A stretch of 64,000 bases of DNA from SYFY01 sp041752315 (lineage in GTDB: Bacteria > Pseudomonadota > Gammaproteobacteria > Pseudomonadales > Azotimanducaceae): positions 62,001 to 126,000 of the forward strand of contig JBGSHJ010000071.1 in assembly GCA_041752315.1 (NCBI GenBank), given 5' to 3'. The number at the start of each line of letters is the position of its first letter. Position 1 is the stretch's first letter. A program made the position numbers and the translations under genes. The notes beneath the pieces were generated by a model. The model did not search any database. It was given only the letters and a program-made list of their open reading frames with translations, and was not told the origin of the DNA. Positions 9,154 to 17,039 of this stretch are shown in pieces.

Positions 9154-9942
9154 TCAGGCGCCGGTAAACCTGGGTTTGCGTTTTTCAAGAAACGCACGGA
9201 TCCCTTCCTGACCATCCTGCGTTCTGACCAGATCCGCAATCGAGCGTGCTTCCAGTTCCATCTGGGATTCCAGCGTTTGTTCGAAGGTTCCGTTCAGCAG
9301 CGTTTTCACGGCTCCAAACGATCGAGTGGGACCCGCTGCCAGATCACGCGCAAGCTTCATCGCCTCCGGAAGAACGTCCGCATCCGGCACTACGCGGTTG
9401 ACAATTCCCCACTCCAGCGCTTCCGGTGCCTTCAGCACCCGATTGGTCAGCATGAGTTCGCGGGTTCGACGATCCCCGATCTTGCGAGGCATGTAAAACG
9501 TTGAACTGCCATCCGGGGAGAGCCCTGCACGAGTGTAGGCCATGGTAAACACGGCAGACTCGGCGCAGATGGCAAGGTCACACGCCATCACGAGGCTGAA
9601 GCCTGCACCAGCCGCAGTGCCATTGACCGCTGCAATCACTGGGGCGTTCGAGCGTGCGAGACGGGAGAGCCCGATATGCAGGTCACCGGCCATTTCGAGC
9701 AGCAGGCGCCTGGCGTCTTCTCCGGCGGCCGCAAACGCACCGAGATCACCGCCGGCGCAAAACATCCTGCCCGCTCCGGTGATGACAATTGCCCGCACGG
9801 ACGAGTCGGAATCAAGGAGGGTGGCAACCTGTGAAAACTCCCGGGCGCACAGCGGCGACATGGCGTTGGCCGCATCGGGACGGTTGAAGGTGATGGTGGC
9901 AACGTGATCAACGATCTCAACCAGGAGCGTCTGGTATTGCAT
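9154..9942 (-). CDS. enoyl-CoA hydratase/isomerase family protein
   Basis: 262-residue crotonase-fold enzyme. The oxyanion-hole elements AGRMFCAGGDLGAF and NGTAAGAGFSLVMACDLA are present. The position of the first catalytic Glu of true hydratases is not clearly conserved, but an acidic/Pro site follows in RAGLSPDGSSTFYMPR, which is more isomerase- or PaaG-like. Such enzymes work in fatty-acid or aromatic-acid beta-oxidation. The start at 9942 (MQYQTL) follows the stop of the TetR gene by 14 bp, suggesting co-transcription. The upstream extension to 9987 overlaps that regulator and is unlikely. Confidence 0.88.
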   Translation of the reverse strand: MQYQTLLVEIVDHVATITFNRPDAANAMSPLCAREFSQVATLLDSDSSVRAIVITGAGRMFCAGGDLGAFAAAGEDARRLLLEMAGDLHIGLSRLARSNAPVIAAVNGTAAGAGFSLVMACDLAICAESAVFTMAYTRAGLSPDGSSTFYMPRKIGDRRTRELMLTNRVLKAPEALEWGIVNRVVPDADVLPEAMKLARDLAAGPTRSFGAVKTLLNGTFEQTLESQMELEARSIADLVRTQDGQEGIRAFLEKRKPRFTGA

Positions 9943-9956
9943 GGTATATCCCGGGT

Positions 9957-10604
9957 TCAGTAACCCGGGCCTTTTACCGCATTCCATGCAGCCTGCGCAA
10001 ACAGGGCTTCCACCTGCCTGGGCGTTGGCGCTTCACCAGCCAGCCATCTGCGCACGTAGGATTCGATGGGACCGCTGATCAGAGGCACATAAGCGTGCAA
10101 GGGCAACTCCGCAAGTTCGCCTGCGCGAACAAACGGCGCAAAAATCCCGAACACACCCTGGATGTAATGATCGAGCAGTTCCTTTTTGCGCGCACTGCCG
10201 GCTGGTGAAAACGCAATATCGCGCGCATGCAGATAACGCATGCTCTTTGGCTGCCGGACGCTCCAGGCAACATAACCTGCGACCACACTGCACACTGCTT
10301 CCTTGCCATCCTTCGCCTTTTTCATGCGGCGCAACATCGTGTCGTTGAAGTCTTCAATCAGGGTCAGCCACAACGCTTCAGCCACCCCTTCCTTGCTGTG
10401 GAAGTGGTGGTACAGACTGCCCACACTGCAACCCGCCAGCCGCTGAATGTCGCCAATGGTCGTCAACTCGACGCCGGTTGAATCAAAACAATCCAGTGCG
10501 GCCAGCAGGATGTCGCGCTTGCGGGACGGCTTCTCGGGTTGTTGATTACCGGTCTGCTGTCTACCAGTGGATTGTTTGCCAGAGAGGGGTTTCGGCGTTT
10601 GCAT
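9957..10604 (-). CDS. TetR family transcriptional regulator
   Basis: 215 residues. The N-terminal 27 are a flexible Gln/Ser/Lys-rich leader; the TetR DNA-binding domain follows with the helix-turn-helix at about 48-70 (IQRLAGCSVGSLYHHFHSKEG). The C-terminal ligand domain is not assignable to a known effector. It is divergent from two acyl-CoA dehydrogenases and probably co-transcribed with an enoyl-CoA hydratase, so an acyl-CoA or fatty-acid-like effector is a fair inference. The intervening 95 bp carry a strong palindrome. Confidence 0.9.
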   Translation of the reverse strand: MQTPKPLSGKQSTGRQQTGNQQPEKPSRKRDILLAALDCFDSTGVELTTIGDIQRLAGCSVGSLYHHFHSKEGVAEALWLTLIEDFNDTMLRRMKKAKDGKEAVCSVVAGYVAWSVRQPKSMRYLHARDIAFSPAGSARKKELLDHYIQGVFGIFAPFVRAGELAELPLHAYVPLISGPIESYVRRWLAGEAPTPRQVEALFAQAAWNAVKGPGY

Positions 10605-10618
10605 CCAGACATCCTATT

Positions 10619-10651
10619 ACAAAGTTCCAGAATATTGTTCTAGAACTTTGT
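10619..10651. promoter_or_regulatory. palindromic operator candidate between TetR gene and acyl-CoA dehydrogenases
   Basis: ACAAAGTTC (10619-10627) and its exact reverse complement GAACTTTGT (10643-10651) flank an inner perfect palindrome GTTCTAGAAC (10637-10646). Minus-strand TAGAAC and TAATAG, 17 bases apart, overlap the site and could be the regulator's promoter. This is a normal layout for TetR autorepression and control of the facing operon. Confidence 0.65.
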
Positions 10652-10699
10652 TCTGTAATTCACTAGTCTTGCCCCCCTTATCTACAGCCAGGGGGCGCC

Positions 10700-11896
10700 A
10701 TGGATATCGATCTGGGACCGGATGACCTCGCGTTTCAAAAGGAGGTCGAGAACTTTCTCGACAGCAACGCCTACGAACTTGGCACTGATTACATGGCCTG
10801 GCGCTCGGGCTGGTTCAGCAAAGCCGCCGCCAGGGGTGGCTGGGATGTCCCCAAGTGGCCGGTTGAATTTGGCGGTCCCGGCTGGACTCCAACCCAGCAC
10901 TACATCTGGCAGAAGGCGACCGCGACCCGACAGACCCCACTGGATCTGCCGTTTGGTCCCGTGATGCTGGCGCCGATGCTCATGCAGTACGGTTCCCGGG
11001 AACAACAGGAACGTTTCCTGCCCGATATCCGCGCCCGCAAGGTGAACTGGTGCCAGGGTTATTCCGAACCGGGTGCAGGTTCGGACCTCGCCAACCTCAA
11101 GACCCGAGCCGAACTGTCTGCGGACGGTCGGCACTACACCGTCAACGGCACCAAGATCTGGACGACAGCCGCGCATATGGCGGACTGGATGTTCTGTCTC
11201 ACACGCACTTCCGACGATGGCAAAAAGCAGAATGGCATTACCTTCCTGCTGTTTCCGATGAAGCAGGCCGGTGTCGAGGTCAAACCGATCCTCACTCTGG
11301 GCGGTGCCCACACGGTGAACATGGTGCACATCACCGACGTGAAGGTTCCCGTGGAAGATCGTGTCGGCGAGGAAGGCAAAGGCTGGAGTGTTGCCAAGGG
11401 ACTGTTGCAGCATGAAAGGACAGGTATCGCCGGAATATCCAATTCCATTGTTGCCCTGGAAAAACTCAAGGGACGCGCAGCTTCCGTCAAGCGGGGCACC
11501 GGCACATTGATGGATGACCCGGGCTTTCGCACAAAAATTGCGGAACTGGAGATCGATCTGCTGGCAACCGAATTCACCGAGCTGCGCAGCCTTGCAGCCG
11601 CAGCCGCCGGTGGCGCGCCTGGACCCGCTTCGTCGATCCTGAAGTTGAAGGGTACCGACATGCAGCAGCGCATCCAGAAGCTGACCATGCAGGCCGGTGG
11701 TCTGTTTGCAGCAGCATGGGGTGGCAAGAAGACAGGACCATCCTTCGCCCGCGACGGCATGTCTGGTTACCTCGCAAGCCGTGCCTACACCATCTACGGT
11801 GGTGCCAGTGAAGTCCAGAAGGATGTGATCGCCAAGAACGTACTCGGCATCACCGGTTCCGCCGCCAACAAAAGGTTTCACAAAAATGAACTTTGA
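10700..11896 (+). CDS. acyl-CoA dehydrogenase family protein (subunit 1)
   Basis: 398-residue FAD-dependent dehydrogenase that introduces a 2,3-double bond into acyl-CoA. Seen: the flavin-binding signature WCQGYSEPGAGSDL and the C-terminal YTIYGGASEVQKDVIAKNVLG. AGGGGG lies just before the ATG. It overlaps the following dehydrogenase gene by 11 bp. Paired adjacent genes of this kind often encode the two halves of a heteromeric dehydrogenase for bulky substrates, as with the ChsE pairs of steroid side-chain degradation; that is inference here. Likely regulated by the divergent TetR protein. Confidence 0.93.
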   Translation: MDIDLGPDDLAFQKEVENFLDSNAYELGTDYMAWRSGWFSKAAARGGWDVPKWPVEFGGPGWTPTQHYIWQKATATRQTPLDLPFGPVMLAPMLMQYGSREQQERFLPDIRARKVNWCQGYSEPGAGSDLANLKTRAELSADGRHYTVNGTKIWTTAAHMADWMFCLTRTSDDGKKQNGITFLLFPMKQAGVEVKPILTLGGAHTVNMVHITDVKVPVEDRVGEEGKGWSVAKGLLQHERTGIAGISNSIVALEKLKGRAASVKRGTGTLMDDPGFRTKIAELEIDLLATEFTELRSLAAAAAGGAPGPASSILKLKGTDMQQRIQKLTMQAGGLFAAAWGGKKTGPSFARDGMSGYLASRAYTIYGGASEVQKDVIAKNVLGITGSAANKRFHKNEL

Positions 11897-13010
11897 CCTC
11901 ACAGAAGAACAGCAACTGGTGGTCGACAGCGTGCGGCGCTTTGTTGCGGACCGGTACGATCTGGAAAAACGCAATGGTTACATGAAAGGAAAACGCGGCT
12001 TCAGCGATGCAAACTGGCAGGCGATGGCCGAACTGGGCTGGCTGGGTCTGGCCTTTGGTGAAGCCGAAGGCGGATTTGGCGGAAATCAGATCGACGTCAT
12101 GCTGGTCATGGAAGAATTTGGCAAGGGCATGGTTCTGGAACCCTTCCTCGCGTCCGTGGTGTTGGGCGGCGGCGCAGTAAAACGTGGTGGCAGTGCTGAG
12201 CTGCGGGAGGCCCTCCTGCCCGGTGTGATCGACGGCACACACCAGCTTGCGCTGGCCATGAGCGAAGAACAATCCCGATTCGACCTGAACGACGTACTCA
12301 CCAGTGCCCGCGAAGATGGAGACCACTGGATCATCAATGGCCAGAAATCCATGGTGCAGAATGGTGGTTCAGCAACCCGGCTGGTGGTGTCCTGTCGAAC
12401 CGCGGGCGGCCAGCTCGATGAAGCGGGAATCACGATGCTGCTGGTGGACGCCGACGCGGCCGGCTTGACCCGTCAGTCTTTCCCTACCGTCGACGGTTTG
12501 CAGGCTGCGGAAATCACCTTCAAGGATGTTCGTGTCAGCAAGGCCAACACACTGGGCGAAGTCGGCAATGGTCTTCCTCTGCTGCAATCGGTAGTCAACG
12601 ACGGCATTCTGGCCATCTGCGCAGAGGCCGTCGGTGCCATGGAGGTCCTGTACCGGGACACCATCGAATACACACAGCAGCGAGTCCAGTTTGATCACCC
12701 GCTGGCGGATTTCCAGGTTCTGCAGCACCGCATGGTCGAAATGTTCATGGAGACCGAGCAGTGCAAATCCATGCTGTTCCGCGCGACGATGGAAGTTGCC
12801 GGAGCTGGCCAACAGGCCAACCGGATGGTGCACGCACTCAAGGCGCTGGTCGGCAAACAGGCCATCTTCGTTGGTGAGAGTGCAGTGCAGTTGCATGGTG
12901 GAATGGGCATGACCGAAGAACTGCGTGTCGGCCACTTTTTCAAGCGACTACTGGTCATCGACGCGATGTTCGGCAACACCGACCATCATCTGCACAAGTT
13001 CGCCGCCTGA
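11886..13010 (+). CDS. acyl-CoA dehydrogenase family protein (subunit 2)
   Basis: 374 residues with the same fold as its upstream neighbour but a different sequence. The N-terminal domain begins FDLTEEQQLVVDSVRRF, the middle domain AMSEEQSRFDLN replaces the usual flavin signature with a weaker one, and the C-terminal helix bundle carries QLHGGMGMTEEL. The start lies 11 bp inside the preceding gene, so coupling is strong. The degenerate flavin signature fits the idea that this subunit completes a shared active site with the first one. A clear hairpin follows the stop. Confidence 0.92.
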   Translation: MNFDLTEEQQLVVDSVRRFVADRYDLEKRNGYMKGKRGFSDANWQAMAELGWLGLAFGEAEGGFGGNQIDVMLVMEEFGKGMVLEPFLASVVLGGGAVKRGGSAELREALLPGVIDGTHQLALAMSEEQSRFDLNDVLTSAREDGDHWIINGQKSMVQNGGSATRLVVSCRTAGGQLDEAGITMLLVDADAAGLTRQSFPTVDGLQAAEITFKDVRVSKANTLGEVGNGLPLLQSVVNDGILAICAEAVGAMEVLYRDTIEYTQQRVQFDHPLADFQVLQHRMVEMFMETEQCKSMLFRATMEVAGAGQQANRMVHALKALVGKQAIFVGESAVQLHGGMGMTEELRVGHFFKRLLVIDAMFGNTDHHLHKFAA

Positions 13011-13029
13011 CGCACGCAACGTCCGGGTC

Positions 13030-13055
13030 ATCAGGCTGCTGCAGGACAGCCTGAT
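13030..13055 (+). terminator. hairpin after the acyl-CoA dehydrogenase pair
   Basis: Perfect inverted repeat ATCAGGCTG / CAGCCTGAT (9 bp arms, 8-base loop) starts 20 bp past the stop. No T-run follows; GC-rich sequence does. It may be a Rho-assisted terminator or an mRNA 3' stabilising stem. Confidence 0.5.
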
Positions 13056-13162
13056 CATCTGCCCGGCCCGTTCCTGCATCCTCCGCTGCATCTGCCAGTT
13101 CCTGCTGCCCGGTAACAGGCACTCCCCTTATACTGCCCTGCAGTCAAACAGGGGAAGGAAAC

Positions 13163-13987
13163 ATGCAACTCGCCGGTCGAATTTGCCTGGTCACGGGTGG
13201 GGCACGGGGTATTGGTCGAGGCATTGCCCAGGCCTGCCTTGAAGCCGGGGCCAGGGTCATGATTGCAGACCTGCCATCCGCCGTTGGTCTCTCCTCCACC
13301 GCTCCCGCCGGGCGCTACAAACTGGCTGGCAGCGAGGAACTCGCCCGTACCGTCGAGGAACTCTCTGCGATCGGCACGGTCAGGTCCACAACGGTCAACG
13401 TCACGGACGCGACAAGCTGCAAGATGGCTGTCGCCGCAACCATCGACGCCTTTGGCGGCCTGGACGTGCTCGTCAACAACGCTGGCATCGTCGACTCCGG
13501 ACCGATCGACTCCTTCAGTGAAGAGCAGTGGGATCGTGTCTTCGCCGTCAACACCAAGGGTATATTCCTGATGTCGCAGGCGGCACTGCCGGCGCTGCGC
13601 AACGCAAAAAACGCGGCCATCATCAATACCGCGTCCATCGCCGGCAAACAGGGTTATGCACGCATGTCGGCCTACTGCGGTTCGAAGTTTGCGGCCATCG
13701 GCATCACCCAGGCTCTGGCCGCAGAACTTGCAGGGGTGGGAATCCGGGTGAACGCCATCTGCCCCGGTATGGTAGGCACCGCGATGTGGCTGGACCATCT
13801 GCTGCCCGGCAACGGTCTGGACGCGCAGCAGAAGGATGCTGACTTCAATGCGCAGATGCAGCAGATGATCCCACTGGGTCGACCACAGACGGCGGCCGAT
13901 ATGGGCCAGGCAGTGGTCTACCTCGCCAGTGCAGCCAATGTCACTGGCATTGCCCTTACCGTGGCCGGTGGTTATGAGATGAACTGA
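13163..13987 (+). CDS. SDR family oxidoreductase
   Basis: 274-residue classical SDR: TGGARGIG at 11-18, NNAG at 105-108, catalytic Ser158, Tyr171, Lys175. An insert at about 38-60 lengthens the loop after the second beta strand. AGGGGAAGGA precedes the ATG. The stop overlaps the ATG of the parvulin gene (TGATG), so they are coupled. Related sequences act on 3-hydroxyacyl or alcohol substrates, but no specific substrate can be assigned. Confidence 0.9.
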   Translation: MQLAGRICLVTGGARGIGRGIAQACLEAGARVMIADLPSAVGLSSTAPAGRYKLAGSEELARTVEELSAIGTVRSTTVNVTDATSCKMAVAATIDAFGGLDVLVNNAGIVDSGPIDSFSEEQWDRVFAVNTKGIFLMSQAALPALRNAKNAAIINTASIAGKQGYARMSAYCGSKFAAIGITQALAAELAGVGIRVNAICPGMVGTAMWLDHLLPGNGLDAQQKDADFNAQMQQMIPLGRPQTAADMGQAVVYLASAANVTGIALTVAGGYEMN

Positions 13988-14778
13988 TGAAGTTCCTCTC
14001 CGACCCGTTGATCACCTTCCTCGCCGTTGGCGCTTTGCTATTGGTGGCCGGCAATTACTGGCAGCCGGATTCCGCCAGTTTCAGGATCGACATCACCCCA
14101 GCAGAAGTTGGCCGACTGGCGGATCAATGGCAGGTGCAGATGCAGCGCCCGCCCACTGCCGAAGAAATGACTGGCCTGGTCGACGCCTTTGTCCGGGAAG
14201 AAATCTATTATCGCGAAGCCATGCGGCTCGGTCTGGACGCCGACGACACCATCGTGCGTCGCCGCCTGGTACAGAAACTCACCTTCCTGACTGAAGACAT
14301 CGCTACTACGACACCACCGGCTGAGGCAACGCTCGAAGCGTGGTATCAGGAGCACAAGGACCTCTACACCCAACCCGAGCGGTTCAGCTTTACGCACCGC
14401 TACTTCAGTGTGGATCGTCGCCCGGACGCGGAAAAGGACGCAAAGGCAGCGCTGCTCGACAGCAGCATCGATGATGATCCATTCATGCTGCAGAAGTCCT
14501 ACGCGCAGCGGTCAACCCGGGAGATCGGTGATCTTTTCGGTCGTGCATTTGCAGCTGAAATGGCAGCGCTTTTGCCTCCGGACTGGCAGGGTCCGATCCG
14601 TTCTGCCTATGGCTGGCATCTGGTGCGCATCGAAGAGAGATTGCCGGCTGCCCTTGCGCCGTTTGCACAGGTGCGGGACCGAGTGCTGGCCGACTTTCAG
14701 ATGGAAGCCCGAAAAGAAGCCAACAGCGCGTACTACGATACCCTGAAGTCGCAGTACACCATCGTGCAATCCGATTGA
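13987..14778 (+). CDS. membrane-anchored parvulin-type peptidyl-prolyl isomerase
   Basis: 263 residues with one N-terminal membrane helix (about 8-24), a SurA-like helical region with VREEIYYREAMRLGLD, and a C-terminal PpiC-like rotamase domain (about 125-245) with IGDLFGRAF and GWHLVRIEER. The rotamase core is short and lacks parts of the usual active-site set, so activity is uncertain. It probably acts on proteins emerging in the periplasm. It is coupled to the SDR gene and runs into the HupE/UreJ gene, an association seen in other proteobacteria. Confidence 0.8.
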   Translation: MKFLSDPLITFLAVGALLLVAGNYWQPDSASFRIDITPAEVGRLADQWQVQMQRPPTAEEMTGLVDAFVREEIYYREAMRLGLDADDTIVRRRLVQKLTFLTEDIATTTPPAEATLEAWYQEHKDLYTQPERFSFTHRYFSVDRRPDAEKDAKAALLDSSIDDDPFMLQKSYAQRSTREIGDLFGRAFAAEMAALLPPDWQGPIRSAYGWHLVRIEERLPAALAPFAQVRDRVLADFQMEARKEANSAYYDTLKSQYTIVQSD

Positions 14779-14786
14779 ACGCGAGC

Positions 14787-15761
14787 ATGCGCGGCCGCCT
14801 GCTCCTGACTGTTCCATTTGTGCTGGTCATCCTGTTGACACAAGCGCACGCACACGAAGTCCGGCCGGCGTATCTGGCTCTCACCGAGCGCGGTGATGCG
14901 TTGTGGGACGTGATGTGGAAACAGCCAGTGCTGGAAGGCCGACAACTGCCACTCTCACCTGCCTTCACACCTGCCTGCAAGCTGGTGTCTTCGCGGCCAC
15001 GCGAATTTGCCGGCAATGCAACCCTCGAACACTACACGGCGCACTGCCCTCTGGAAGAGGCGAGTCTGACCATCGATGGGCTGTCGGCAACGTTGACCGA
15101 TGTTCTCGTCCGTGTGGACCGGGCAGACGGCAGTACGGTCAGTCATCTGTTGCGGCCGTCCAGTCCTTCGATCGACCTGCGCGCCAGTACCCCTTCTGCA
15201 ATGAGTTACCTGGTGCTGGGCGTTGAACACCTGCTGTTTGGCATCGACCATGTGCTGTTCGTGATTGGTCTGGTTCTGCTCATTCCCGGCCGCCTGGACC
15301 TGCTCAAGACCATCACGGCATTCACTCTCGCGCACAGCGTCACCCTTGCGCTGTCAGTGATGGAGCTGGTGCGTGTACCGCAGGCACCGGTGGAAGCCAT
15401 CATTGCGCTATCCATCCTGTTCCTCGCCAGGGAACTCGCGATGCCTGCCGGGAAACGGTCCATCCTCACCCGAGCCAGACCCTGGATCATGGCGCTGCTG
15501 TTCGGGCTGCTCCATGGTCTTGGTTTTGCCGGAGTCCTGGCGGAAATCGGCCTGCCCCCGGATCAACTGGCTCTTTCCCTGTTCCTGTTCAACGTCGGCA
15601 TTGAAGCCGGCCAACTGCTGGTCATCATCGGCATGCTCCTGCTCGTTGGCGATCTCGCCCGCCTTACCCGTTCGCCACTGCCGCAGACCGCCTGGGTCTG
15701 GATGATGGGATGTGTCGCTGGCATGTGGACCCTGGATCGTGTCTCGGGAATCTTCCTCTGA
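14787..15761 (+). CDS. HupE/UreJ family membrane protein
   Basis: 324 residues: signal peptide (cleavage after AHA near residue 23), a periplasmic beta-rich domain to about residue 130, then six hydrophobic helices. The HupE/UreJ helix motif EHLLFGIDHVLFV and a second His-bearing helix FGLLHGLGFAG are clear. Members of this family are linked to nickel or other metal uptake, but many, like this one, lie away from hydrogenase or urease genes. A TTG at 14775 overlapping the previous stop is an alternative start; the ATG at 14787 gives a normal signal peptide. Confidence 0.85.
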   Translation: MRGRLLLTVPFVLVILLTQAHAHEVRPAYLALTERGDALWDVMWKQPVLEGRQLPLSPAFTPACKLVSSRPREFAGNATLEHYTAHCPLEEASLTIDGLSATLTDVLVRVDRADGSTVSHLLRPSSPSIDLRASTPSAMSYLVLGVEHLLFGIDHVLFVIGLVLLIPGRLDLLKTITAFTLAHSVTLALSVMELVRVPQAPVEAIIALSILFLARELAMPAGKRSILTRARPWIMALLFGLLHGLGFAGVLAEIGLPPDQLALSLFLFNVGIEAGQLLVIIGMLLLVGDLARLTRSPLPQTAWVWMMGCVAGMWTLDRVSGIFL

Positions 15762-15948
15762 CACGTGCGTGCAAAATGGCGCCGAATCATTGACGCGCAA
15801 CCACAATCCAGCCGTCGGTCAATGACACGGGCGCGGGCACTGCGTGTCCTGTTCACAACCCGCCAGTGGGCTCCTCACAATTGCCCTACACCAATCGTGA
15901 AGCGCCCACCTACACTGCACCGCATTCACCGGTTCAAAGGACATTCTG

Positions 15949-16926
15949 GTGCAAGAGAAAAAACGACGTCACGGGCGTACGCTGGTTACCGTTCTGATCG
16001 GCGCAGGTCTTGGTTTCCTTGCGCTGCTGGCCTGGCAACCAACCAGCATGCACGACATCTCCCGCCTCGCGCAGGAACCGCTTGCCACCCTTCCGACCAC
16101 GGTCAGAGACACCAGCGAAACCATGAACATCGCCGTGCTCGGTGTCGGCGGGGCCGACCATGCGGGTGGGGGTCTTACCGATACGATCCTGCTCGCCAGC
16201 ATCAACATGATCGAAGGCCGCGCTGTCCTGTTCAGTATTCCGCGCGATCTTTACCTGCAGGGCGCAGACGGATCGGGGCAACGGATCAACGCGGCACTTG
16301 CGTCCCTGCAATCCCGGGACGCAGATGCGGCGCAGATCAGAGCGGTGTTCAACGATGTTTTTGCCATCCATGTCGATCACTTCGTGCGCATGGATTTCCA
16401 GGCGTTTGTGCAGGTTGTCGATGCGGTCGGTGGAATCGAAGTCGAATTCACCGAGCCGCTGCATGATCCCCACTTCGAAGCCGAGTACGGCGTCCTCGAC
16501 TATCAGCCAGGCGTTCACCGGCTGGATGGGCGGGCTGCACTCTACGTATCCCGATCAAGAATGACCTCGACCCACGGTGATATCGATCGTGCGGCCCGGC
16601 AACGAGCCATCCTGACGGCAATTTCGCAACGCCTGTCCAGCCTGGAAGGACTCGCGACACCCGCTGTCCTGCGCCAACTGGCGCAGGCGCAGCATCAGCA
16701 TGTGCAGACTGATCTTGGCGTCCTTGATCTGATCAGGCTCTACCAGGTGGGCAAGTCGATGTCGGCCGACGACATTTCGACGATAGGAATCGAGGATAGC
16801 CCGGAACCGCTGCTCGATTACGCGACGATTGCCGGTGCCGCAGTACTGGTACCCAGGGACAACAACATGGCTGCGTTTGCACAATTCCTGCATCGTTCAA
16901 TCGGGTCGTCCGACTCTCCCGGTTGA
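15949..16926 (+). CDS. LytR-CpsA-Psr (LCP) family protein
   Basis: 325 residues: short cytoplasmic Lys/Arg-rich N-terminus, one membrane helix (about 11-29), then an LCP domain (about 57-240). Family features include MNIAVLGVGG, GLTDTILLASI, the SIPRDLYL motif and an Arg-containing HGDIDRAARQ near residue 210. LCP proteins transfer polyisoprenyl-linked glycopolymers to the cell wall in Gram-positive bacteria. In Gram-negative bacteria the role is poorly known. The start is GTG with AAAGGA upstream; it appears to be a single-gene unit. Confidence 0.87.
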   Translation: MQEKKRRHGRTLVTVLIGAGLGFLALLAWQPTSMHDISRLAQEPLATLPTTVRDTSETMNIAVLGVGGADHAGGGLTDTILLASINMIEGRAVLFSIPRDLYLQGADGSGQRINAALASLQSRDADAAQIRAVFNDVFAIHVDHFVRMDFQAFVQVVDAVGGIEVEFTEPLHDPHFEAEYGVLDYQPGVHRLDGRAALYVSRSRMTSTHGDIDRAARQRAILTAISQRLSSLEGLATPAVLRQLAQAQHQHVQTDLGVLDLIRLYQVGKSMSADDISTIGIEDSPEPLLDYATIAGAAVLVPRDNNMAAFAQFLHRSIGSSDSPG

Positions 16927-17039
16927 GTGGCTCGTCGATCAGTTCGCGGCCACAGCGCCCAGCTATGATGCAGTGAACAGTTCCCGGGCAACCATCATGC
17001 GAACATTCTGCTCGATTCCGAACGGATACGAATTGAGCT

